A DNA stretch of 64,000 bases from Telmatactis stephensoni. Its lineage: Eukaryota > Cnidaria > Anthozoa > Actiniaria > Isophelliidae. Both the position numbers and the translations under genes were made by a program. Shown piece by piece: positions 34,525-45,587 of this stretch. Under the pieces are notes generated by a model. The model was not told where the DNA came from, did not search any database, and worked only from the letters and a program-made list of their open reading frames with translations. Positions within the stretch are counted from its first letter, which is position 1. Each line of letters starts with the position of its first letter. The stretch covers positions 620,001 to 684,000 of the forward strand of contig JALIZF010001884.1 in NCBI GenBank assembly GCA_029948255.1. The letters run 5' to 3'.

Positions 34525-35474
34525 ATGAACGCAAGTAACTTTAATGAGACTTCCAACGCAAGTAAAAGTTGCTTGCGATCCATTAATGAGACTTCCATTT
34601 CTAACATCGATTCACTTGAGGAGCCATCTGCAGCCATTATCTTCGTCAATGTCATTTTGGCCATTTCAGCGACACTGGGAAATGGGATTGTCATCGTTAC
34701 CGTCTTGAGCTCACAGAGCCTAAAAACCCCGTCGTATTTATTAATAACAAGCTTGGCGTTCACAGATCTTTTGGTTGGTTTACTACATCATCCATTGATT
34801 ATTTTGTACATCATACTTAGCATTTTTCAGGAAAATCCCCAATGGGCTTCTGTATTGACTCTCGTCATCCATTTCGTTAATTTGTATCTTTTTGGGGTTT
34901 CACTAATTATGTCTATGTATATCAGTATAGACAGATATTTGGCTCTATGTCTTCGACAACGATATCGAATTATTGTTACCAAACGGCGCGTTCTTTGGAT
35001 AGTTCTTCCAGTGTGGGTAATAGTGCATGCTACCACTTGTTTATGACGATCGGGTATAGCTTCAAAGATCTGGGAGACGTTATTCCTTCAGCTCTTGGTT
35101 TAATTTTGTTGCTAATAATCTTTACTTTTTATATCAAGTCCTTTGTCGCCCTTAACCGTTACACGGCACAAGTTCAGGCCATAGAACCCAACCCATTACA
35201 AGGAAACTTTGATGTTGTAAAATACAGGAAGACCATAAAGACGATGGTTGCTATACTGGGATGTCTTTTAGTTTGTTATATCCCATTCTTATGTACACAT
35301 TCAGTACTTCCACTTATAGAAGGAATTTCTAGAAATCGTAGAATTGTTTTTCAAAGCCTCGCTAGCACAATCCTTGGACTTAATTCCAGTATCAATCCAG
35401 TCATTTATCTGACAAGGTTTACTGATATTCGACAAGAATGTCGACAGATGTTAAATCATCTTTTTCCTCACTGA
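34525..35474 (+). CDS. Class A (rhodopsin-like) GPCR, single exon, frameshifted
   Basis: Seven-transmembrane receptor. The first frame (34525-35046) gives an N terminus with several Asn-X-Ser/Thr sites, TM1 with GNGIVIVTVL, TM2 with SLAFTDLLVG, and TM3 ending in the DRY motif (ISIDRYLALC), up to TM4 VLWIVLPVWVIV. Then a stop appears. The other half continues one frame away to 35474: TM5 near GLILLLIIFTFYIKSF, TM6 AILGCLLVCYIPFLC, TM7 with NSSINPVIYL and a short basic tail. Joining needs one missing base between about 35030 and 35049, giving about 315 residues. The usual TM3 cysteine is not evident. Such intronless orphan receptors are numerous in cnidarians; the ligand cannot be inferred. Either a recent pseudogene or an assembly error. 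Confidence 0.85.
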
Positions 35475-35479
35475 TGATT

Positions 35480-35560
35480 TGGCGTCACGCGTTGATTAAT
35501 AATATTTATTAACTAATAATATTTATTAACTTATATAGTTAATATTATTAGTTAATAATG
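35480..35560. repeat. AT-rich hairpin after the GPCR
   Basis: TTAATAATATTTATTAACTA and its inverse form a fold just after the stop codon. Confidence 0.6.
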
Positions 35561-35694
35561 ATCATCCGCGCACATGGGAATCTATCTGCCCAAAATGTAA
35601 CACATGCAGAACTTTAAGTGAAACTATACGATGCTGCTTTTGAAAAATACTGAACTGTCTATCATATCCTATCATAATTTGTACACGTAATTGC

Positions 35695-35785
35695 TTGTTT
35701 GTTTGTTTCATGTTTATTGGGGCCCACAGTTGTGGGTTACCCGCCCCTAGGGGGTAAAGTTTGATAAATAAATAAATAAATAAAT
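35695..35785 (+). repeat. LINE-like 3' tail with TAAA repeat
   Basis: GTTTGTTT repeat, then a compact GC-rich piece with GGGTTACCCGCCCC, ending in AAATAAATAAATAAA. This resembles a 3'-terminal stub of a non-LTR retrotransposon; weak evidence. Confidence 0.35.
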
Positions 35786-35884
35786 TTGCTGGTTCAGTTC
35801 CTGCGTCATCAGTCAAAAGCGAAGATACACTGAATAAAACTCAAGTAAAGGATAAATAGCAACCTGAACCCAAAGCAAAAATCT

Positions 35885-36850
35885 CTTATAGGGAAACTCG
35901 TCTTTGTCTCCAAATGTGCTCATCAGAGCCGAGTTTTCATCTCCCGCATTGTGAGTTTGTTACGGACAATTCAGTATAATCACCATCATATGCGCTTAAA
36001 TACGGAATTTCGAAAGGATTTGTACTGGTGGCGACAGTTTACGGAAGTACAATGGAGTCCCGATGATCAGCTCTTCACCATGGTCCTCGCCTCAGTGGAG
36101 AACTTTTCACGACCGACTCCTGTCTCATTGGATGAGGTGGACTTTTATGCTGTGTTCCCACTCGCAGTAGTCCAGCAGTCACGATATCAATTGCTTCGAA
36201 TTACTAACTTTTGTGGTGGCTTTGAAACTCTGGGGTCAACGCTGGTCTGGTTTGCGTTTGACTGTCCGGTGCGACAACGAAGTTGCAGCTACGGTGCTCA
36301 ACAAGGGGCGATGCAAGCATCCTTTCCTAAATGCTTGTTTGAGGGAGATTTGTTTTCTCTCAGCGCGACATGACTTTGAAATTAGAGCAGTGCACCTTCC
36401 GCGAGCAAAAAACGAGGACGCAGATTTGCTGTCACGTTGCGCCTGCGCAGACGCTACTATACCAAGGAACGCTTCCTACGACGGGTTGCGACTACGCAGC
36501 TATTTGACGTTCCTGTTCCAGTAGATTACTTTGACCTAAGTAGTCCTTACTGACATAGTTCTCTTTTTTTCAAATTGTCTTTGTATGGTTGTATTTCTAA
36601 ACTGCCAGACTGCTAAACTACATAGGGATTTAAAGAGGACGCCTATAGTGCAAGAACGTTCAATAACCTAAGGACGCAATTCAAAGCTTTCTTGTTTCTT
36701 TTCTCTTCGTATTTTTCGTTCACGCCCATACCCGCGGATTTAGATACGTTTTGTTTGTACGTTCAGTTTTTGAGTCGCACGCTTAGTCCTCCGTCAATTC
36801 GTAATTACTTGAGCGGGCTTAAGCTTTTACACCTATTTTACTTTTAACAA
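35885..36850 (+). pseudogene. DIRS-type retrotransposon remnant: RT end, RNase H, tyrosine recombinase start
   Basis: Decayed coding sequence of a tyrosine-recombinase retrotransposon. The segment from about 35890 reads like the end of a DIRS reverse transcriptase (LNTEFRKDLYWWRQF). After a frame change near 36230 the RNase H domain follows (TVRCDNEVAATVLNKG and FEIRAVHLPRAKNEDADLLS). From 36661 another frame reads as the N-terminal domain of the element's recombinase (NNLRTQFKAFLFLF, then SPPSIRNYLSGLKLLHLF) before a stop near 36850. Order RT, RNase H, recombinase is the DIRS arrangement. Frameshifts and stops make it inactive, and no terminal repeats were located. Confidence 0.75.
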
Positions 36851-36885
36851 TAGTTTTATCCTTTCCTTAAAGACCTTAGGGACCG

Positions 36886-36960
36886 GTCATTATTTAACTG
36901 TGGGGAGGGGGGGAAGGGGGGGGGGGGGAGGGGGAAGTGGGGGAGGGCCGCTAGTTTTGG
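36886..36960 (+). repeat. Poly-G tract beside a GGACCGGTCATTATTTA end
   Basis: The word GGACCGGTCATTATTTA matches the end of the MITE nested at 57543-57729, followed by GGGGAGG runs. Probably a fragment of that family. Confidence 0.5.
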
Positions 36961-37076
36961 TAAGACAGTGCATGGCAAATAAAATTATGGCCCCCACGAT
37001 AAGGCTTCAAAAATTTATTCCTCCCCATTTCGATGACTAAAAATATAAGACACTCCCCCATGGCACTAACGACGAC

Positions 37077-37283
37077 TTGCACAGTGATGATGATGATTCT
37101 GTTGATGATGATAAAGATGCTGATAATGATGATGTCAATGATGTAGCGAATGATGATGACGATAACGATGATTTTGGGAATGGAGATGACTCCTGTGATG
37201 GTGATGACAGTAATCAAGATTCTGACGAGTCTGAAGCATACTGGGGTGATTCAATCACTGGAACTCTACGACCATTTGTCTGA
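37077..37283 (+). other. Asp-rich reading frame, possible repeat artefact
   Basis: 68 codons, Asp/Asn-rich because of GAT triplets, but ending in a non-repetitive tail (DESEAYWGDSITGTLRPFV). No recognisable domain. 36960-39130 shows no other gene that I can support; 38060-38200 is a run of GAATTCTAGAATTCC-type short palindromes. Confidence 0.2.
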
Positions 37284-39286
37284 CTGACTGACTGTGATTG
37301 ATCATCGAATATGATATCATCGAATATTTCCTGAGTGCAATAAATCGCTCGTCCGGGCTGGTATTTCTGACGTGGAGTCGTTCCGTGGTCATTCTTTTCG
37401 GTGTGGGGGTGCCTCGTGGGCTTTCAATAACGGTGTCCCAGGTTATATCTAGAATTTAGTATTGAATCCAGGTTGGCTCTCGCGAACCAGTTCCGTAATT
37501 TGTTCTTCCCTTTCATAGTTTTTGGCGGTTTTTGGTACCTGAGAGGTTTATTTTTCTTTTGTACTGTTTCGTTAGTCGGTTGGAGAATTTGCCTCTCTTT
37601 GGGGGTACTCAAAGAGATTAATTGCCCAAAAGTGAAACGTCACATTTCCGGTCGTATCAATTTTCTTGTCGTTGTTCTCGCTTGTGCGGTACATCAGATA
37701 TTTTTCCCTCCGTCCCATCCCATCCAGTTAGTTTATTTTTCTTTTGAACTGTTTCGTTTGTTCGTTTTGCTGTTTTCTCCCATAAACTTCTCACTTCGCT
37801 AAAACGAGTTGCGTATTTTTTTGTGGATTTTGTGACTTTCGGTTGGGGAATTTATAAAAGATTTGTCATATTTTATTTCATTTATTTCAGTTGGGCATAT
37901 GCATAAAATGCATCATTGAGGGGGATAGCATACAAAAAAAGAACGAGTAGAACAAAATTTCGAAATTTTAATTTATAAAAATTAGTAAGAAGTTTCGTTT
38001 TGCCAGGTGATAGGCGATCAGTGTACCACCTGGCCAAGCGGAACCTCTAACTAATTTTCATAAATTTGGAAATTCTATTACATATTCAAGAATTCCAGAT
38101 GGTATGATTTCTAAATTCTAGAAATTTAGAAATTCCGGAATTCCAAAATTCCGAACTTCTAGAATTCCGGAATTTCAAAATGTCTGAAATTCTAGAATTC
38201 TAAAATTTTATTATACTCATGTTATCCACCTCAGTGATGCATTTTATCAATATGTCCGTTAGGCTGCTACATTCTCTTTCTTATACATTATTAATGTATC
38301 CACCAGGCAGTAAATCTGTTTCGTCACACACTAAGCTATGGTTCTTCTATTCTAAACACTTGCAAGGTTATTTAGTCTTCTGCATAGAAGTACTTTTTGT
38401 ACTTTATAGCAGGGGAAGTAAAGATCATTGCATAATTAGAACTACCTTTCAGGACATCGGACCCATATCCACATGTCGTTTACAAGGAAAATCTGTTTAC
38501 TAGACCAAAAGTCCTATTTTGGAGACTAGATAATGTATGTAGCCTTAACGTGTGTTGACAAAATCATGTTGTATAATTTGCATTATGTAATACAATTTTT
38601 GGGTTGAAAAGGGGTGACAATAGCAATCCTTGCACTGATGGGAATTTAATCAATGTGCCTTAGCTCAATCAATAAAAGATGAATTATTAAGGCATGTTCA
38701 ATAAAAACACAATTAAAAGATTTAGAGACACTTTAAAAAGTCTCATAGCTCAGCCTGCTGTTGTAGGAATTTTGAGTTTCTGGAATTCTAGAATTTGGAA
38801 ATTATTACCAAATTTTGACATTTGGAATCATTAATTTCAAAATGGCCAGATGGTACACTAATTGGTGATCACTGATCGTGAGATTAGGAACAAAACAATT
38901 TTTTAGTCTTTTCTTAGCAAACTTGAAATGTTAACATCTCTCCTTCCTCATTCCCAGTGTCACCATGCCCACCACTCCCTTCATTTTGCTAAATCCCCTT
39001 GTAAATACAATGTAATCTCCCTGTGAAAACATGCCAATTAAAGGTATGTAAAACAAACTTTCTGTATTTATAAAAATCAGTTTAACATTAATTTTCATGG
39101 CTGTTTCCACATATTTCTTGCTTAATCAATAACCTCAATTAAACGACCATTTTCCATATATAAATTTCGGTCGCTTAGTGGAGGTTCGATCATATTTTTC
39201 GACCACCCCTTCCCCCCAGAATAAATATGAATGGTCCCATGAATATGGCAACACCAATATTGAATTATGACAACAAACATAAATAC

Positions 39287-39875
39287 CTCCACACTGGATG
39301 ATTTTCACGGCCTTGGTTGATCCATAAACATCAACAGCAGCGAAGACATTCGATGGAACACCAGTAGCACATGGGCCAAATTTTTTGCCATTGATATAAA
39401 AATACAAATCACCAGAAGAACTGATTCGAATGCCAATACGACTGCCCTTGTCAGTGGGTCTCAAAAGTTTTTCCATCGCTTGGGTTCCACAGTAGAGTAC
39501 ATTATCATCTTCATCGCCGGCTTCTAATCGTTGATAATTATGTCCCCCATCGTCTCTTAAGTTCTCGTCTCCAAGGGGTTTCTTATTGTTAGGTTTAATA
39601 GCAAACACCCAAGTTTTTCCCATTTGAGCCAAGTCTGGTAGTAGATAAAGTGGTATCCTTTTAAAGTCTCGCGGATTGTGGGCAGTAACTCCACATCTAA
39701 CATGCCCTGACCAGCCTTGCTCCTGCTCTGTTATTTCAAACATAAATGTTTCAAGCGTTGATAGTGGTCTGTGGCTGAAGGCTACAGCATTAGCGAAGCT
39801 TTTTACTCTAGTAGCGACAGTTTTACATGTACTGAGTGTGACGTGGGCTCCATGGTTGTCGCCGAACCGCATCAT
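39287..39875 (-). CDS. NEURL2: NEURL2-like protein, neuralized domain, first exon
   Basis: Encodes an adaptor expected to recruit targets to a Cullin ubiquitin ligase. From ATG at 39875, 196 codons form a neuralized homology repeat: MRFGDNHGAHVTLS, TRVKSFANAVAFSHRPL, FMFEITEQEQGWSGHVRCGV, LPDLAQMGKTWVFAI and FAAVDVYGSTKAVKIIQ. The pattern and length match NEURL2, which has one such domain followed by a short SOCS box. A donor GTATTT lies right after VKIIQCG (GT at 39286-39285), the point where the vertebrate gene also has its intron. The frame runs past it to 39135 without domain sense, so I take that part as intron. The second exon with the SOCS box was searched for by eye down to 36.5 kb and not found. 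Start shares an interval with ECI2. Confidence 0.8.
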
Positions 39876-40320
39876 TTTGTTCTTTTTTCTTTGATTTCTT
39901 CTTGAATCAAAGTTTTACGTGCATAAACTAAACACTGATTTCCTCACGAATGGGACGTGACCTTTTTGCTGCGTGTAGGTTTTTATAAACCATTTCTTTT
40001 CGTGAGTTTTCGCCTGCAGATTTGTTGTAATGTCATGTGTTGATAAACATTCAGACCTTCGACCTCACACAGGAAGCCCAATATTACGTTCATCACGCAT
40101 GAATGAAAAGGGAAAACAGTCTAAAAAGAAAAGAGACAAAGTTTAAAACTTGAAATTCAAACAAATAAACGATATTAGAAACTCAAAATTTAGGGGTTTA
40201 TCTTTAATTTGCAAGGAATGATGCAAATAGTGAAAAAGGTTCGAACTGGTCTTCCTGTTTCGCGCCCACTGTAATGAGATTCAGTGGTAATTCACTTCAT
40301 GACAACAATTTTGTTTCAAA
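39876..40320. promoter_or_regulatory. Divergent promoter interval between NEURL2-like and ECI2 genes
   Basis: 445 bp separate the two opposite start codons, so both promoters must lie here unless further 5' exons exist. No TATA box in a convincing place; no other feature seen. Confidence 0.55.
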
Positions 40321-43300
40321 ATGGCTGCGCGCTTTGTCCGTTTTTCCCAAAGAAATATTTTTCGATTTTCAAGAATTCCTGCAGCAAGGGGAATACAAAC
40401 TGCTAATGGAGCGCTACTGTCTAGTCAAGAGTTCGATGCTGCTAAGGATCGTGTGAATACATTGAAAGAAGACCCGGGAAATGAGGCGAAACTTAGACTA
40501 TACGCTCTCTTCAAACAGGTAAACTAACCGAACTGCGAGGGCCGGTTCCCTCTAAGATGCATGTAATTAGAACAGATTTTAATGTTAAGGTAGAAAAGGT
40601 TTGGCTCTTAATGCAATCACGTTATTTTTTGTTGATGTTTGCCTTTATTTCGTGGCAAAGTTTGTTTTCATTGGACTTTGACCAGTGCAGAGTTCGTGCT
40701 GAGATCTGAATTTAAGGTGGCTCGACCCCATATTTTTACATGCATGAACACCTTCAAACTTATTGTTACACAGAACAGAATGGACAAACAGAATGGAGCA
40801 AGAATGGAGTAGGGAATATGGGAAATTTGATTATGACAAGCACCCCTGTAAACTAAGGATTCTAAAAGCACCTAGCTTTGAGCAACACAAGGAAATTCTT
40901 TTGGGAGGTCAACACATCAGTTAATGGACTTGAAAATGAATGATTAATGACGTCCATTTTTGTGTATTTTAATAGGCAACTGTTGGTCAGTGTGATGCTC
41001 CAAAGCCTGGTGCCTTTGATTTTGTTGGTAAAGCAAAATGGACGGCATGGAATGACCTAGGCAGTCTATCAAAGGTACAAATTGTGGAAGACCATATTTT
41101 TTACATACTAGTTATATTTTATTTATGGTTTCAAGTGGAATACCATGGAATATCCCGTGCATCACTTGTATTTTCTATTATGCACACAAGCATTTAGACG
41201 AGTGTGTATACAAAGAAAATACAAGTGACGAGTGGGATATCCATGGTATGCCATAAGAAACCATTGAATAACTATTTTATCCCATACCATAGAAAATACA
41301 GCTAATTACCAAAATACCTCATGGGAAGAGACATTTGAATATCAAAGAATGTAGAACAGCTTTCTTGCTTTCTGATTGTCTGTATTTTCCATGGTGTGGA
41401 ATAAACTCCAGTATCCATTAATTTTCACCTTTAAAGGCTTTGCACAGTCATGCAACCAAAGCCATTTGGATGGCAAGAATGATAAAATCATTTTATATTA
41501 TTTTAATCAAAATCATCAGCAGAGAGAGATTTTTTCCCCTCCCATCCAACATACTGCTGCCGTGTGATTGTGCAAAATTGTTATTAATAATGCTCTTGAG
41601 AATGTTCTAGAAAATAAATTTTCAAGGAGTGATGACCCTTTGCCTCCTGACTCCTGTTCAAATCCTACTCTACCATCTCTTATATATCCCCTTGTACCCA
41701 AGCACACTGTGGCATAATGCCTTAAAGAGATTTTTCTAACTTTTGTTGTTTTCTGATCAACAGGAAGATGCAGAAAAACAGTATATACAATATGTAAATG
41801 ATCTAGCTGGTATGTTATTAGAATATAACATAAAAGTTGTTAGGTTCTCTAAAGAAGCCTGAAACCAGCAAAAATCTGCCAGTGTGAAGTTTGTGTGTGA
41901 CATTGCTCTCAGTTCTTCAGTTGTGTAGCACCCCTGTGGAAGGTGATATCTAATTGGTTTAATATAGAACAAAAGAATCTATTGTTATTTTGCTGTTTAA
42001 TGTTTTATTTGTTTTGTTTTGGATGCTAATGTTATCAAACCAACAGTCCAGTTTCAAGGTATGCTTCACCTGCCACTTACAAAAGAGTTAGAATGAGGCC
42101 TATGTGCATTTATATAAAGCTCATAAACTTTTGTGTTATGAATGACTACGCGCTTTATGTAAGTAGCCTTGTCATGACTTGCTTTGTATGTGGCAGGTAA
42201 AGCATATCTCAGAAGTCTGCTCTTAGATGACATCTTTGCAAGAGGGTGCTACATTACTTCAGTCATCAACAGCTATAATTGAAGAGGTGCACTTGAAAAC
42301 AACATAAGTGACAGTCAAATGAAATCTGTTACTTTTTATTCGAATTATCTCTCTTCAAATGACCAGGCATTGATATTTAGGCAAGGAGGAGTCCAATGAT
42401 ACATTTTTTGGAACTAGTTTGAGAAAAATCAAGCAAAAAGCTGGAAAAATCATCCTACCATCACTTACATCCATGTCATTTTCATGGACATGTCTTCAAT
42501 TGTGCTACTGTACAAAATTCTATGGAGAACCCTCATGCTGAAATCAGTGACTGATTGAAATTCCTTTTTAGCAAAAATTGGAACTACAGAAGATACCCAA
42601 GCATCAAGCTCAGAGGATGAAGCTGGTTCAGGGAAGAAGTATACAGCATTGGAAGTGACTGTTAAAGATGGAGTACAAACAATCAAATTGAACAGACCCA
42701 AAAAGTATAATGCTATCACATGGGAGGTATGGGAGCAAATGCCATTAATGGAGGATAACAATAGTATTGTTTCTATTAAAAATAAATGTACATACATCAC
42801 ATCTTAAACAATAAAAAAATAAAAGAAAGTTACAAAAAGGATAGTAAGAAAGAAAGTAGATAAAGAGAGGGGGAAATGTAGTCTCCCCGCAGCTGTGAGG
42901 GAGACTAGGGAGAATGGAGAGAACAAAAGAAAGAACCCTTCATATGTAGGCAGCCTTTAAGGTCACCCAATTTCCTGAGAGCTCATACATGTATCATAGT
43001 TTGCTTATTTGTTCATTAGATGTATGAGGAATGGATCAGTGCTCTTGAGGAAGGAGCACAAGACAAAGTCATGTAAACTAACAGTAGTTACTGGGGCTGG
43101 AGATTACTACTGCAGTGGTAATGACCTCAGTAACTTTGCTAAGATACCCCCAGAGGGCCCTGAGAAGATGGCTAGAGATGGACGCAATGTGCTCAGGTTT
43201 GTAAGACAATTAAGTGTGTGCACATAATTTTTTCAGTAGGTTAGGGAACACCACACCACCGTACTTGTCCAGTTACTGTGGGTCTTGTAGTGCAAAAGTG

Positions 43301-45506
43301 TAGTTTTTGTATGACTTTGAAAATGGCACAGTCACAGCATGTTCGCGGCAGGAATTTTGAATGTTTTTATAGACGGCATTGACACAGTCACGGCATGGCA
43401 TATTTGTTCACACTCAAATGAAAACTGTTCTTGATTGGGCCTTATGACACACTCTGGGAACTCCATGCTGTTGTCTTTGTGAAAAATGGTGTGGGTTCTT
43501 TACACAATGTCAATGCAGGTGTTGAGAGGTGAGTCCAATGGATTTAATGTCTTTTTTCCAAGTTTCCAAGAAGATCTGAACCCCTGCTCAAAAGACCAAC
43601 ATACAACCAAGCTTATAACCAAAACCCACATAGGAAACTGAGGATTTTCATGTTTTAATTAATTTAACAAGTTTTTGTAAGCTTGTATTGTATTGTATTA
43701 TCTTGCAGGAGATTTGTAGCATCATTCATAGACTACCCCAAGCCACTGGTTGCAGCAATCAATGGCCCTGCTGTTGGTATTTCAGTAACAACGCTGGGAC
43801 TATTTGACATCATTTATGCAACAGACAGGGCCACCTTCCATACTCCTTTCATGGAACTTGGTCAGAGTCCTGAAGGATGCTCATCGTATACATTCCCTGC
43901 CATTATGGGATCATCCTTGGTGAGTTCATTATTTTGTACTTTAGCCTTGCAAGCACTTAGTGTTGACAACCACCAGTGCCTTTGTGAAAATTACAAAAAC
44001 TGTACTGAAAGAAACTCCCACTATTATAGACTCTTGCTATTAAGGACACCAAATTTGGTCACAGTAGTCTTTGAAATAACAGGTTTTAATTGTAATGTTA
44101 AGTACGCTTGGTGAATAGAGATATTGTTTGACTTGATTCCTAAAGTTGCAAGAGATATTTAACTAGGGATGTTGCCCGGATCATTACCGTTGTGGCTAGC
44201 TAATGACTAAGGTTGATGAGAAAATGTATTGCTACCCTGAAAATGACAAGAAGCTTCAAAAGTTGCAAAAAGGATACCCTGTTCATGACAAAAAACTTGA
44301 AAAACCACACCCTGTTCAGCAGATCATCCCTGTATAGTCCATATATGGGAGTACCCCCCCCCCCCCCATATTGATTTTATACTTGATGCCGTTATCCTTA
44401 AGGCTGGTCCACCAGCATCATAAGCAATGATACATTATTTAAGCACAAGCAACATCAAAATTATCACATTTATCATGATATGAAAAAGGACAAACACTGC
44501 TAATGAGTAGTACACTACTAAGTCTGAGTATCACTATAGTGAAAAGACAAGTACTGCTAATGAGCAGTATATTTCTGAGGCTCAGTCAGGGGGATCGAGG
44601 ATTTTGCAAAGGGGTGTCCCAAATTGGCCTCTTGAGAGATGACGTCACATCCAAGATGGCGGCCTCCTAACATTGGAATCTGATGACGTCATCTCGTACA
44701 GCTCTAGGGGGTGTCCAGTGCACCTTTGGACACCCCCTGGATCTGTCCCTGTCAGTGTATGTCACTTGTGCTAATGCTTATATTGCTAGACTAACTAAGC
44801 TTTAGCTGTACATGCACATTCAAAAATTAACCACACCTACGTTTTGCAAAACTAGTATAGATTGTCATTTTCTTCACCATTAATGGTTGCAGGCATGTCA
44901 GGTTCTTCTTGCAAGTCGTAAGCTGACAGCTGCTGAAGCACTCAGTTGTGGGTTGGTATCAGAAGTATTTCTTCACAGTGAATTTGAAAGAGAAGTACAG
45001 AGTAGGATCACAGCCATGGCTCAGCTTCCTCCAAAGGTACTTTTTGCTCTATTATGAATAAGTACAGGCAAGCAGTGCTTTCCAGCAACCTTGTGAAAGG
45101 TGGTGAATGATCCCCCCCCCCCCCCAAAAAAAAGTTATCATCACAACAATAATCATCATCATATTCATCATTATCATCAGGGTCTTGCAAAATTTATAAA
45201 ATTTCTTGGGCCTTAATAACTTACCTTTTGCAAAAGCCATCTTGGAGTCTTGAATTCTTATTAACAAAGAAAAACAGTTAAAAAATAATTTGGTCTCGCA
45301 AGGGAAAACACTGACCGTTTGCCACCTTACTTTTCCCTCAACTTATATTTCAGAGTTTGCAGCTATCGAAGCAACTTATTAGGGAGACAAACAAAGCCAT
45401 GCTTCATGAAGTCAATGAGAGGGAGTGCATACTGCTGGAGGAGCGATGGCTTTCTGAGGAATGCATGCAAGCAATTTTAAAATTTATGCAAAGGAAAGCT
45501 AAGTAA
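40321..45506 (+). CDS. ECI2: Enoyl-CoA delta isomerase 2, mitochondrial (8 exons)
   Basis: Moves 3-cis/3-trans double bonds to 2-trans during oxidation of unsaturated fatty acids. Exons 40321-40518, 40976-41074, 41764-41809, 42572-42726, 43020-43196, 43709-43919, 44893-45036 and 45354-45506; 393 codons once one extra base is discounted, the length of human ECI2. A basic, hydroxylated N terminus ([18 protein letters not shown]) fits a mitochondrial presequence. An acyl-CoA binding domain follows (residues about 37-112, with KWTAWNDL), then the crotonase fold with [13 protein letters not shown] and the catalytic glutamate in [13 protein letters not shown] near residue 280. The end is RKAK, not the SKL-type peroxisomal signal of the human protein. 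Exon five has an extra T at about 43074 that breaks the frame, although all junction phases fit without it. Convergent with the CDYL-like gene. Confidence 0.93.
40712..40731 (+). mobile_element. TTAA-GGTGGCTCGACCC transposon end fragment
   Basis: Same first bases as the palindromic element at 31770-33543, including the TTAA. No matching second end was seen nearby. In ECI2 intron 1. Confidence 0.5.
43300..43431. mobile_element. TAGAGCAGTTTTCG MITE family, diverged copy
   Basis: Core GGCAGGAATTTTGAATGTTT and TTATAGACGGCATTGACACA match 24191-24356 and 54015-54158; the ends are worn. In an ECI2 intron. Confidence 0.65.
44346..44369 (+). repeat. Poly-C tract
   Basis: C run in the large ECI2 intron 43920-44892. 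Confidence 0.85.
44587..44751. mobile_element. Short MITE with CAGGGACAGATCCAGGGGGTG-like ends
   Basis: Right end CACCCCCTGGATCTGTCCCTG pairs with the left CAGGGGGATCGAGGATTTTG only roughly; two TGACGTCA words lie inside. In the same ECI2 intron. Confidence 0.5.
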
Positions 45507-45581
45507 TCATTTGGTCTTTTCCTCCATCACTATAAATATTGTGAAAATCCTTTCATGTGTAAAAAAAACAAGCGACTTGAA

Positions 45582-45587
45582 AATAAA
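45582..45587 (+). promoter_or_regulatory. Probable ECI2 polyadenylation signal
   Basis: AATAAA 76 bases after the stop codon. The 45510-47330 interval between the two convergent genes shows no further gene that I can support. Confidence 0.5.

Noticed and set aside
37473..37802. Hydrophobic 109-codon frame as a membrane protein
   Set aside because: T-rich low-complexity DNA, no start context, no motif.
39135..39286. Extension of the NEURL2-like frame past VKIIQCG
   Set aside because: A good donor lies at 39286 and the remaining residues show no SOCS box or other domain sense.
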